Part shown: in pieces, positions 7,241 to 13,791 of the stretch
Layout: each line of letters begins with the position of its first letter
Numbering within the stretch: position 1 is the first letter of the stretch
Assembly: GCA_026400695.1 (NCBI GenBank)
Contig: JAPLON010000093.1
Location: 1 to 30,437, forward strand
Source of the DNA: Pseudomonadota bacterium
GTDB lineage: Bacteria; Pseudomonadota; Alphaproteobacteria; Paracaedibacterales; CAITNM01
Length of the DNA stretch: 30,437 nucleotides
Direction of reading: 5' to 3'
The notes under the pieces: generated by a model
The model's database searches: none
Seen by the model: only the letters and a program-made list of their open reading frames with translations
What the model was told of the DNA's origin: nothing
Position numbers and translations under genes: made by a program

Positions 7241-7708
7241 ATGACAGAATTAAATTGTAAAAAGTGTTCATCAACCAGTTACGTAAAATCAGGCTATGTT
7301 CGTGGTCTTCAACGCTATAAATGCAAGGCATGCGGCTGCCAATTTACAGCAACAAAGGCAAGAGGTGTGCATCCTGCCCTTAAATCTTTTGCGATAGTGC
7401 TCTATGGATTTTGCGGTGTTTCTATGGGCAACATAGGACGTCTTTTTAAGGTCAGCACCGTTGCTGTTTTAAAATGGGTCAAAGCTGCAGCTGCCCAAAT
7501 AGATCCCCCAGATCAAAGAGGAGAACCAGAGGTTGTCATGATTGACGAGTTCTGGCATTTTGTGAATGGAAAAAAAACCCTATTTGGTTGTGGCGAGCCA
7601 TTGATGGGGTATCGCGTGCACCTCTTGGACGACAGCTGGGCACTCGTTCTGATGCCTGCCTTAAAAAACTCGTGCAAAAAGTTGATACAGGAAAATGTAC
7701 CTTTGTAA
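7241..7708 (+). CDS. IS1-family transposase, first frame (InsA-like part plus first catalytic Asp)
   Basis: From ATG 7241 this frame encodes 155 residues, of which the first 112 are meaningful. They comprise a zinc ribbon with CKKC (Cys6, Cys9) and CKAC (Cys28, Cys31), then an HTH (VSMGNIGRLFKVSTVAVLKW), then the first catalytic Asp in MIDEFWHFVNGKK (Asp102). After GGA AAA AAA the family sequence (PIWLWRAIDG) continues in the -1 frame, and the 0 frame runs on as unrelated sequence to the stop at 7708. Without a frame change the product would lack the second Asp and the Glu and could not catalyse transposition; it could act as an IS1 InsA-type DNA-binding repressor. A reader joining both frames should use 7241-7576 plus 7576-7956. 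Confidence 0.85.
   Translation: MTELNCKKCSSTSYVKSGYVRGLQRYKCKACGCQFTATKARGVHPALKSFAIVLYGFCGVSMGNIGRLFKVSTVAVLKWVKAAAAQIDPPDQRGEPEVVMIDEFWHFVNGKKTLFGCGEPLMGYRVHLLDDSWALVLMPALKNSCKKLIQENVPL
7570..7578 (+). promoter_or_regulatory. Candidate -1 frameshift site A8C in the IS transposase
   Basis: The 0-frame codons are GGA AAA AAA ACC. Slipping one base back on AAA AAA gives AAC CCT ATT TGG (N P I W), which restores the family sequence. IS1 uses an A6C site for the same purpose. Confidence 0.65.
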
Positions 7709-7956
7709 CTGATGCGTGGGAGGGCTTTTATAGGGTGCTACCTGAAGAGAGGCACTTTGTTGGCAAGGATCTCACCTTTCCTATTGAGGCTAGCAATTCT
7801 GATATAAGGCATAGGGCCGCACGATTTCACCGTCGATCAAAAGTCACCTCTAGAAGTGTCACTATGGTAGATGCTTCTCTTGATATTTTTCATCACCTTC
7901 AATCCGAGAGCAATCTTCAGAAACTGCTTCAACCCTTTCTATCATTCTTTAGTTAA
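7576..7956 (+). CDS. IS1-family transposase, second frame (InsB-like catalytic part)
   Basis: This frame carries the rest of the DDE domain: NPIWLWRAIDG, the second Asp in FVTDAWEGF, and the Glu in FPIEASNSDIRHRAARF, then VTMVDASLDIFHH, all typical of IS1 transposases. It has no proper start codon or ribosome site of its own (only TTG at 7588), so it is expected to be made as a -1 fusion with the first frame, giving about 238 residues, close to the 232 of IS1 InsAB'. The slippage tract is eight A (7570-7577) followed by CCC. The stop codon at 7954-7956 lies inside the right inverted repeat. Whether the frame change is programmed or a mutation cannot be decided from sequence alone. Confidence 0.8.
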   Translation, partial: NPIWLWRAIDGVSRAPLGRQLGTRSDACLKKLVQKVDTGKCTFVTDAWEGFYRVLPEERHFVGKDLTFPIEASNSDIRHRAARFHRRSKVTSRSVTMVDASLDIFHHLQSESNLQKLLQPFLSFFS

Positions 7957-7963
7957 GTGTCTC
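7938..7963 (-). repeat. Right terminal inverted repeat of the IS element
   Basis: The minus-strand reading starts GAGACACTTAACT and pairs with 7187-7212. It contains the transposase stop codon. Confidence 0.85.
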
Positions 7964-7982
7964 GGAATTTAAGAGGGGTAGC

Positions 7983-8024
7983 TAGCAAAGATTCTGATTT
8001 AGAACCTTTGCTATTTAGTTTTTA
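7983..8024 (+). terminator. Rho-independent terminator downstream of the IS element
   Basis: TAGCAAAG pairs with CTTTGCTA (8 bp); after an A/C mismatch, TTCT pairs with AGAA around a GATTT loop. A T-rich tail (TTTAGTTTTT) follows in the plus direction. It sits between the convergent transposase and the orphan gene ending at 8027, so the hairpin may serve both, but only the plus direction has the T-run. Confidence 0.65.
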
Positions 8025-8026
8025 GG

Positions 8027-8470
8027 TTAGTCTAGTTTTTCAAACATTACATAGAGTGTATTTTCTTTTAGCCATTGGTAGGCACTGACTATTGTGTTGT
8101 AGTTCTTTGATTGTACATATGATACTGCTTGCTTTTCATATCCTGAAATCACACCTTTTGTAGTGGTTATTCTGCCGCTAAGCAAGACATCCACTCTGTC
8201 CAATAAACCTAAGGCTACAGTGGTTGTTCCTCTTGTAAAAGTAAGTAGACCACGGCCGCATCCTTGGCAAGCTGCAGATCCTTTAACAACAGCTTCATCT
8301 AGATTGACACGCTTGTTTAAGCGTTCAAAGCCGCTTTCTACAAGCTTTCCTGCTGCTTTTGCAATTCTACTTCCTTCTTTTCCATCTTCTACTCCGTCCA
8401 TAGCAAAAACAAACTGTGCAAATGCAAAATGAGCAATAGCTAATGCTAGTAATTTTTTATTAAAAGTCAT
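8027..8470 (-). CDS. Small secreted orphan protein C
   Basis: I do not recognise a family. The 147-residue product starts MTFNKKLLALAIAHFAFAQ and has a signal peptide with a probable cleavage after FVFA near residue 23. The mature protein begins with a charged stretch (MDGVEDGKEGSR), includes ACQGCGRG near the middle (two Cys, CxxC), a threonine-rich TFTRGTTT, and a tail ending VMFEKLD. AAAGGA lies 10 bases before the ATG. It is a single-gene unit behind a near-consensus promoter, so it is probably expressed well. Its size, export signal and lack of relatives that I recognise group it with the orphans at 1736, 2369 and 6441, although its leader sequence differs. Function unknown. Confidence 0.65.
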   Translation of the reverse strand: MTFNKKLLALAIAHFAFAQFVFAMDGVEDGKEGSRIAKAAGKLVESGFERLNKRVNLDEAVVKGSAACQGCGRGLLTFTRGTTTVALGLLDRVDVLLSGRITTTKGVISGYEKQAVSYVQSKNYNTIVSAYQWLKENTLYVMFEKLD

Positions 8471-8505
8471 ATTAGAAAAATCCTTTAGTGTTGTTACATT
8501 GAAAA

Positions 8506-8534
8506 TTTATAGAGTCTTTATTTCTGCTCGTCAA
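8506..8534 (-). promoter_or_regulatory. Sigma70-type promoter of the orphan at 8470
   Basis: On the minus strand, -35 TTGACG (8529-8534), a 17-bp spacer and -10 TATAAA (8506-8511) lie 36 bases before the ATG. This is the best-formed promoter in the window. Confidence 0.72.
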
Positions 8535-8591
8535 GTCTAGGGCTTGTGCGATACTTTCACTTAAAGCAACATAATTAATCTGTATTGATTT

Positions 8592-10007
8592 TTATTTATG
8601 CAATAAGGTTTTGTTTTTTATCAAATAGATTTCATTTAAATACAATTTTTCCAAGAAGGCATTGTCGTGGCAGACAATAATATACCCACCAGGATAGGTG
8701 TTTAGGAACTCCATAATATGATTCTTCGTTGGTAAATCGACATTGTTGGTAATTTCATCTAAAATTAAAAAATTTTGGGTTTTAGCTGCAATCTGTGCAA
8801 GACTTAATCTTAATTTTTCTCCACCGGAAAGTTGACTAACTTTTGCATTAACTTCTTCATTTTTACGGAACAAAAAATCATTAAGGTGTTTGCGAATTTC
8901 TGCGTGATTCCAAGTGGGGGCGAGTTCAGCAATGGTTTCAAGCGCTGATCTTTCAAGTGAAAGTGTGCTGTAATGTTGATCAAGATAACCTATGTCTCGT
9001 GGCGTGTACCAGTTGCCAGATTTGATTACGCTTTTATCCCCCAAAATAGCCTTAAGGAGGGTTGATTTTCCACTACCATTATCCCCTTGAAGTGCAATGC
9101 GGCTTTTAGAACTAAGTGAAAGATTAATGTTTTGAAGAATAATCTCACCACCTTTATAACTAACCGAGCCATCAGTTATAGAAACTAAAATACAGTCTTT
9201 TAAATCGGCGGATTTTAAAGAAAATTTGGGAGTAAGTACCTCTGGTAAGCGTAAGCTTGATAATTTTTCAAGAAGATCATCTTTTGCATTAGAAATATTT
9301 TTTTTGTTTTTGTTGTGTGTATTTTCACCTTTACCTTGAGCAGCTCTTAACGCCAACTTATCATCAGCATATTTTTTTTCTCCGTAAGCTTTGCGTTTGC
9401 TTGCGCGCTCCTGTTCTTTCATCAGAGCTTGGTGGGCATCTTTTTTCTGGCGATCAAGCATTGATAAATCTTGCTCAATTGATGTGCGTTTAATTTTAAC
9501 TTCACGCATGTAATCGTCATAATTTCCTGAGAAAATATGAATCTTGCTATTATCGATATGCCATAAGGTATCAACACAATTTTGTAAAAACTCTACATCA
9601 TGTGACACTGCAATTAGTGTTCCGGGATAGTTATTGAGCATTCGCATTAGTGATTTTCTGTTACTGTAATCAAGATGATTGGTTGGTTCATCAAGAAGCA
9701 GAATATTCGGATTAACACTAAGCGCTTTTGTTAATGCTTGGTTTAAACGTTGTCCACCGCTTAAAGATTCAAATTCGTAGATTACTTGGGGGACATATCC
9801 AAAGATAACATCTTTAGAAATTTGGATTTTTCCGCTACTAGGTTCTAATTGATTTTGTAAAATCTTAATCAGCGTGGATTTCCCACTACCATTTTGCCCT
9901 ATAATCGCAATGCGGTCCCCGTAATTAACCTGTGTTGAAAAATTCTCAAAACAAGTTTTGTGGGCAAAAGAAATGCCAAGTTCGTGGATTTGTATAGAAA
10001 TTGTCAT
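8592..10007 (-). CDS. ABC-F family ATPase (ribosome-associated, possibly a protection factor)
   Basis: The 471-residue protein has two ABC cassettes and no membrane segments, the ABC-F plan; such proteins bind the ribosomal E site and act in translation or antibiotic protection. The first cassette shows Walker A GQNGSGKST (37-45), LSGGQ (82-86) and LLLLDEPTNHLD (102-113). A lysine-rich, charged linker spans about 165-260. The second cassette has GDNGSGKST (308-316), LSGGE (393-397) and a Walker B reading LILDEITNNVD, where most ABC-F proteins have DEPTNHLD. That variant and the short length match a subfamily found in some intracellular proteobacteria. It is not clearly EttA, Uup, YheS or YbiT. 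A structured leader precedes it. Whether it confers resistance cannot be told from sequence. Confidence 0.9.
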   Translation of the reverse strand: MTISIQIHELGISFAHKTCFENFSTQVNYGDRIAIIGQNGSGKSTLIKILQNQLEPSSGKIQISKDVIFGYVPQVIYEFESLSGGQRLNQALTKALSVNPNILLLDEPTNHLDYSNRKSLMRMLNNYPGTLIAVSHDVEFLQNCVDTLWHIDNSKIHIFSGNYDDYMREVKIKRTSIEQDLSMLDRQKKDAHQALMKEQERASKRKAYGEKKYADDKLALRAAQGKGENTHNKNKKNISNAKDDLLEKLSSLRLPEVLTPKFSLKSADLKDCILVSITDGSVSYKGGEIILQNINLSLSSKSRIALQGDNGSGKSTLLKAILGDKSVIKSGNWYTPRDIGYLDQHYSTLSLERSALETIAELAPTWNHAEIRKHLNDFLFRKNEEVNAKVSQLSGGEKLRLSLAQIAAKTQNFLILDEITNNVDLPTKNHIMEFLNTYPGGYIIVCHDNAFLEKLYLNEIYLIKNKTLLHK

Positions 10008-10017
10008 AAAGATCTCG

Positions 10018-10055
10018 CTTCAATAGTGAAGGGCACCCGTTTAAAGGTTGGGTGC
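10018..10055 (-). promoter_or_regulatory. Tandem leader hairpins before the ABC-F gene
   Basis: In the mRNA direction, a GCACCC/GGGTGC stem (11-base loop) is followed after one base by a CTTCA/TGAAG stem (4-base loop), then GCGAGATCTTT and the ATG. The second hairpin ends next to the weak GAG ribosome site. The arrangement resembles leader attenuators known for some antibiotic-responsive ABC-F genes, but no T-run is present, so any control would be of translation. Confidence 0.45.
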
Positions 10056-10158
10056 GGCTAGCTAAATTTGAAACGAACGATCCACAGCACATGTTGTTTA
10101 AGAGATTATGGTTATAATTTGGTAATTAAAAGTGATTTTGTCAATGGTTTGATTTATG

Positions 10159-10173
10159 TGTTAAACATTAACA
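10159..10173. repeat. 15-bp palindrome between the divergent ABC-F and fmt genes
   Basis: TGTTAA-ACA-TTAACA is a perfect inverted repeat with a 3-base centre, 33 bases before fmt. It has the form of a dimeric repressor operator; no regulator is identified. Confidence 0.4.
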
Positions 10174-10205
10174 ATTGAAAATAAAAAAAAACGAATTTAC
10201 ACAGC

Positions 10206-11138
10206 ATGGTTAAACTTATATTTATGGGAACTCCGGAATTTGCCTTGGCGCCTTTAAAGGCTCTGGTTGATTCAGGTTACCATGTTGTTGCTGTTTACAC
10301 GCAGCCGCCACGTCCTAAAGGTAGGGGGCATTCTGAAACAAAGTCACCAGTTCATGAATTTGCTGAAACACAAGATATTCCAGTATTTACACCATCAAGT
10401 TTGAAGTCGGCAGAAGAATTAGAACAAATAAAGAGTTTAGACGCTGATTTAGCGATTGTTGCGGCGTATGGTTTGCTGCTACCACAAGCAATTTTAGATG
10501 CCTCTAAATTGGGTTGTATAAATATTCATGCGTCGTTATTGCCACGGTGGCGTGGGGCTGCACCTATTCATAGGGCTGTTGAGGCTGGTGATTTAGAAAC
10601 AGGTATTACGATTATGCAAATGGATGCAGGGCTTGATACTGGCGCTATGCTTTATACTAAGAAAATACTGATTGTGAATAATGAAACCAGTAAAGATTTA
10701 CATGATAAAATGCTTAATTTAGGTGCAGAAGCTCTGTTGGAGTGTTTGCCAGATATTTTGAATGGTAAGCTTTTGGCAGTTGCCCAACCAGAGGATGGGG
10801 TAACTTATGCGCACAAACTTAAAAAAACGGAAAGCACTTTAGATTTTAACCAAGAAGCTTCAATTGTTGTTCGTAAGATTAGGGCTTTATTACCTTGGCC
10901 TGGCACGGTGTGCGAACTAAGTGGAGAGACAATTAAAATTATTGAAGCCGAATTATTTAATGAAACTCTACCGTATCAGCCTGGCACTTGGGTTGCTAAA
11001 GATAACTTTCAGGTGTTAATTTCTTGTAAAGTAGGAGCAATTAGCCTTAAAATGCTACAAAGGCCTGGTTCAAAACCCATTTCAAATGTTGATTTTTTAA
11101 ATGGGTACAGGGGCACAGATATAATTTTTAAAATATAA
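10206..11138 (+). CDS. fmt: Methionyl-tRNA formyltransferase
   Basis: Fmt formylates Met-tRNAfMet with 10-formyl-tetrahydrofolate, producing the initiator for bacterial translation. The 310-residue product has the N-terminal MGTPEFA motif (7-13), the folate-binding and catalytic block INIHASLLPRWRGAAPI with Asn106 and His108, and the catalytic Asp144 in MDAGLDTGAML, equivalent to Asn108, His110 and Asp146 of the E. coli enzyme. The C-terminal OB-like domain (PWPGTVCEL onward) is complete. The usual partner def (peptide deformylase) is not adjacent. No clear ribosome site precedes the ATG. It is followed 16 bases later by the RNase J gene, so the two probably share a transcript. Confidence 0.96.
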   Translation: MVKLIFMGTPEFALAPLKALVDSGYHVVAVYTQPPRPKGRGHSETKSPVHEFAETQDIPVFTPSSLKSAEELEQIKSLDADLAIVAAYGLLLPQAILDASKLGCINIHASLLPRWRGAAPIHRAVEAGDLETGITIMQMDAGLDTGAMLYTKKILIVNNETSKDLHDKMLNLGAEALLECLPDILNGKLLAVAQPEDGVTYAHKLKKTESTLDFNQEASIVVRKIRALLPWPGTVCELSGETIKIIEAELFNETLPYQPGTWVAKDNFQVLISCKVGAISLKMLQRPGSKPISNVDFLNGYRGTDIIFKI

Positions 11139-11154
11139 ACTTAAGGAATTTTTA

Positions 11155-12810
11155 GTGTTAGCTCTTCCAAAAAAGAAGAATTTTTGGTTTCTGCCTCTTG
11201 GCGGAGCCGGTGAGATTGGAATGAATCTCAATTTGTTTGGTCACAACAACGAGTGGATAATGGTTGATTGTGGTATTACCTTTGGTGATCGCCTAGGGGT
11301 AGATATTATTATGCCAGATCCCTCGTCAATATTAGATTATGTAGACAATATTAAAGCTTTAGTATTGACCCATGCTCATGAAGACCATATTGGCGCTGTG
11401 CCATATTTGTGGCCGTATTTAAAGTGTCCAGTTTATGCTACTCCTTTTACGGCTCAAGTTTTGCGCCAAAAGCTTGAGGAGAAATCCTGGGCAAAACAGG
11501 TAAAAATAATTGAGGTTCCGCTTTCTGGCAGGGTGCAAATAGGTTCGTTTGATGTGGAATATATTACTTTAACTCACTCAATTCCTGAACCTAATGCTTT
11601 GGCAATTCGTACAGAACATGGTTGTGTTCTTCACACAGGTGATTGGAAAATTGATACAGATCCTTTATTAGGAGAGGTTACAAATGAAAATCGTCTTAAA
11701 GAAATTGGTGACGAAGGGGTTTTGGCTTTAGTTTGTGATTCAACTAATGTCTTTGAAAAAAATACTGCTGGCTCAGAAAATGACGTGAGCGTTGAGTTAG
11801 AAAAATTACTACCTCAAATCACAGATGGGTGTGTTGTTGTTTGTTGTTTTTCTTCAAATCTGGCGCGTATTCAGTCTATTGCATTTGCTGCCCATAAGGT
11901 AGGGCGAAAGGTTGCGCTTGTTGGTAGATCGTTAGATCGTATGGTAAATGCTGCCGTTCATTCGGGTTATTTAAAGGGGCTTCCTGCTTTTATAACTGTT
12001 GATCAGGCGATGGATATGCCTAGTGAAAAAGTTCTGTTAATTAGTACTGGTTCACAAGGTGAGTATAGATCTGCCTTAGCTAGAATTTCACAAAAAGAAC
12101 ATCCGCTGGTTTCTCTTGATTCTGGCGATACAATAATATTTTCATCGCGCGTAATTCCTGGCAATGAACGTAGCATTTCTGCAATGCAAAACCGCTTAAT
12201 TCATCAGGGTATTCGCTTGATTACCTCTCATGATGAAGACGTGCATGTTTCTGGGCATCCTGGTCAGCAAGATCTTATTGCTATGTACGGTTGGATTCGT
12301 CCACGCTCGTTAATTCCGGTTCACGGGGAAGCACGTCATATGCACGCGCAAGCGGAGCTTGGTTTAGCTAATGGTGTGCCGCACTCATTACTGATAAAGA
12401 ATGGTTCTTTGGTCGAGCTTGCTGGTGATAAGCCAAAAATTATTGATACTATAGAATCTGGACGTTGGGGGATTGATGGCAAGTGTTTAGTTAATATGCA
12501 AAGCTCAATCTTAAAAGAACGTAATAAAGTTTCTGTTCAAGGTGTTATTTTTATAAGTGTCCCTGTGGATGATATTCATCAACTTCAAGGAATACCCGTG
12601 GTAAGTTTTTGTGGGGTTGTTGAACAGGGTGAAGAGTCTGAAAATTTGATGGAATCTTTGCAAAATATTGTTAGGCGTACTATGCGTCAAGAGATGGGTA
12701 AGGAAAAAAATTACCTCGAAGCTTTGCAAAGATCTATAAAACAAGAATGTAATCAACGCTTTGGGAAAAAACCAATTATCAATGTTCATTTTGTTAGAAG
12801 TGATTCTTAA
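11155..12810 (+). CDS. rnj: Ribonuclease J
   Basis: This is a metallo-beta-lactamase/beta-CASP ribonuclease (5'-3' exo- and endonuclease) for RNA maturation and decay. The 551-residue product has GGAGEIGMN near 16-24, the zinc motif HAHEDHIGA with HxHxDH at 73-78, LTHSIPEPNALAI, HTGDWKID and CDSTNV in the lactamase core, STGSQGE and the HVSGHPGQQDL beta-CASP motif, then PVHGEARHM. The start is GTG, preceded by AAGGA at 7 bases; no better ATG is available. The C-terminal domain is present to the end (RFGKKPIINVHFV). In many alphaproteobacteria rnj lies downstream of the last nuo genes; here it lies upstream of nuoC, so the order is altered. Confidence 0.96.
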   Translation: MLALPKKKNFWFLPLGGAGEIGMNLNLFGHNNEWIMVDCGITFGDRLGVDIIMPDPSSILDYVDNIKALVLTHAHEDHIGAVPYLWPYLKCPVYATPFTAQVLRQKLEEKSWAKQVKIIEVPLSGRVQIGSFDVEYITLTHSIPEPNALAIRTEHGCVLHTGDWKIDTDPLLGEVTNENRLKEIGDEGVLALVCDSTNVFEKNTAGSENDVSVELEKLLPQITDGCVVVCCFSSNLARIQSIAFAAHKVGRKVALVGRSLDRMVNAAVHSGYLKGLPAFITVDQAMDMPSEKVLLISTGSQGEYRSALARISQKEHPLVSLDSGDTIIFSSRVIPGNERSISAMQNRLIHQGIRLITSHDEDVHVSGHPGQQDLIAMYGWIRPRSLIPVHGEARHMHAQAELGLANGVPHSLLIKNGSLVELAGDKPKIIDTIESGRWGIDGKCLVNMQSSILKERNKVSVQGVIFISVPVDDIHQLQGIPVVSFCGVVEQGEESENLMESLQNIVRRTMRQEMGKEKNYLEALQRSIKQECNQRFGKKPIINVHFVRSDS

Positions 12811-12824
12811 AGTTGCTTGTCTGC

Positions 12825-12833
12825 TGGTATAAT
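12825..12833 (+). promoter_or_regulatory. Extended -10 promoter after rnj
   Basis: TGGTATAAT is a perfect -10 with the TGn extension; there is no convincing -35. The predicted start is near 12840, so a transcript would cover the palindromic region. Confidence 0.45.
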
Positions 12834-12883
12834 GACGTAGCGTATAAGTTTTTTCATGAAAATTAACGAATAATTAATCTCTT

Positions 12884-12950
12884 GATGGTATACGGTTCCA
12901 TCCCCCACCCCCGCCCAAATGAAGGGTGGGCCACCCGCCTTGGCACCATC
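12884..12950 (+). repeat. GC-rich nested palindrome in the rnj-nuoC gap
   Basis: The outer arms are GATGGT (12884-12889) and ACCATC (12945-12950). The inner arms are CCCACCC (12904-12910) and GGGTGGG (12924-12930). The core is strikingly rich in C and G compared with the AT-rich surroundings. Confidence 0.55.
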
Positions 12951-12977
12951 CTAGAAGACAGACATAGCTTCGCCATT

Positions 12978-13006
12978 GGCATCCTTAAGGGTTTTAGAAT
13001 GATGCC
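12978..13006 (+). repeat. Second hairpin in the rnj-nuoC gap
   Basis: GGCATC and GATGCC form a 6-bp stem around a 17-base loop, 27 bases after the GC-rich palindrome. Confidence 0.35.
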
Positions 13007-13158
13007 TTGAAGTAATATCTGAAGAACTGTTCTTAAATACAATATATCCCAATATAGATTAAAAAATGGTTAAACGTGTATGTTAAAACTTGTAAATCGG
13101 TGTAGAGCTTAAAACCTATTAAAATTTAATGAAATAGGATTTTCACAAGCATTTTCCA

Positions 13159-13167
13159 TGGTATACT
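13159..13167 (+). promoter_or_regulatory. Extended -10 promoter immediately before nuoC
   Basis: TGGTATACT lies so that the expected transcription start (about 13174) is only a few bases before the TTG start at 13177. There is no clear -35. Confidence 0.4.
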
Positions 13168-13176
13168 CCACTTAAG

Positions 13177-13791
13177 TTGGCACAGATTTATTTTAAATTG
13201 CAAGAATCTTTAGAAACATTACTTACGGCTATAGGCCCTGATCTTCAAAGGGTTGATGTGTCAACGTCACCGATTAGTGTTTTCGTCTTTCCTGCAAATA
13301 TTGTGCGTGTGCTTATGTTTATGCGTGATCACCCAAAAATGCGTTTTTCCCAGTTGGTTGATTTAGCAGGTGTTGACTATCCTCAAAATCCGATTCGTTA
13401 CCAGCTAGTCTATCACTTGTTAAGCCATACTACTAACCAGCGGTTAATGGTTAAAATATCTTGTGATACTTCGGTTCCAATATCTTCCGTAATTAATGTG
13501 TATCCAAATGCCAATTGGTACGAACGTGAAGTTTGGGATATGTTTGGTATTCCTTTTGATAATCATCCTGATTTGCGTCGTATTTTGTGTGATTACAATT
13601 TTTCTGGTCATCCATTGCGGAAGGATTTTCCTGTTTCGGGTTATAACGAAGTTTATTTTAATAAAAATTCTGGCCAAGTTGAATATAAGGAATTAGACCT
13701 AGGTCAGCCTTTTCGTAAATTTGATTTCCTAAGCCCTTGGGAAGGTCAATGGGATGAACTTTTGAAAAAGGAAACAGAGGTTCATCAATGA
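13177..13791 (+). CDS. nuoC: NADH-quinone oxidoreductase subunit C
   Basis: NuoC is a peripheral-arm subunit of complex I (the 30-kDa subunit). The 204-residue product has the family block WYEREVWDMFGIPF, HPDLRRIL and FSGHPLRKDFP near residues 109-150, and a C-terminal KFDFLSPWEG. The start is TTG at 13177; the frame is open upstream to a TAG, but no ATG or GTG lies between, and no ribosome site is seen. It is the first nuo gene of this cluster. nuoA and nuoB, which usually precede it, are absent from the window. Its stop overlaps the nuoD start (ATGA). Confidence 0.95.
   Translation: MAQIYFKLQESLETLLTAIGPDLQRVDVSTSPISVFVFPANIVRVLMFMRDHPKMRFSQLVDLAGVDYPQNPIRYQLVYHLLSHTTNQRLMVKISCDTSVPISSVINVYPNANWYEREVWDMFGIPFDNHPDLRRILCDYNFSGHPLRKDFPVSGYNEVYFNKNSGQVEYKELDLGQPFRKFDFLSPWEGQWDELLKKETEVHQ

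Larger units (their letters stand above)
7187..7963 (+). mobile_element. IS1-family insertion sequence, about 777 bp
   Basis: The element is bounded by inverted ends at 7187-7212 and 7938-7963 that match at 24 of 26 positions (both begin GAGA, then Y, then ACTTAACTAAAGAA). Its size is close to the 768 bp of IS1. It encodes a zinc-finger/HTH N-part and a DDE catalytic part in two overlapping frames, the classic IS1 layout. The flanks (ATAAATTG on the left, GGAATTTA on the right) show no 8-9 bp direct repeat, so the insertion is probably old or has been rearranged. The exact outer ends may differ by a few bases, because AAATT occurs inverted just outside both ends. Confidence 0.88.
12811..13176 (+). 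other. 366-base non-coding stretch between rnj and nuoC
   Basis: No plausible gene is seen, including nuoA or nuoB, which would normally stand here. It holds an extended -10 element at 12825, a GC-rich nested palindrome at 12884-12950, a second hairpin at 12978-13006, and another extended -10 element just before nuoC. It may be a long nuo leader or contain a small RNA. Confidence 0.6.

Noticed and set aside
7588..7956. Second transposase frame as an independent gene starting at TTG 7588
   Set aside because: It begins in the middle of the catalytic domain, and family sequence (N P I W) extends upstream of the TTG back to the A8 tract, so it is the second half of a fusion.
8163..8432. Plus-strand open frame opposite the orphan at 8027-8470
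   Set aside because: The minus-strand frame has a signal peptide, a ribosome site and a near-consensus promoter; the plus frame has none.
12811..13176. Possible nuoA remnant in the gap before nuoC
   Set aside because: The length would fit, but no frame shows hydrophobic nuoA-like segments; the sequence is palindromic and interrupted by stops.
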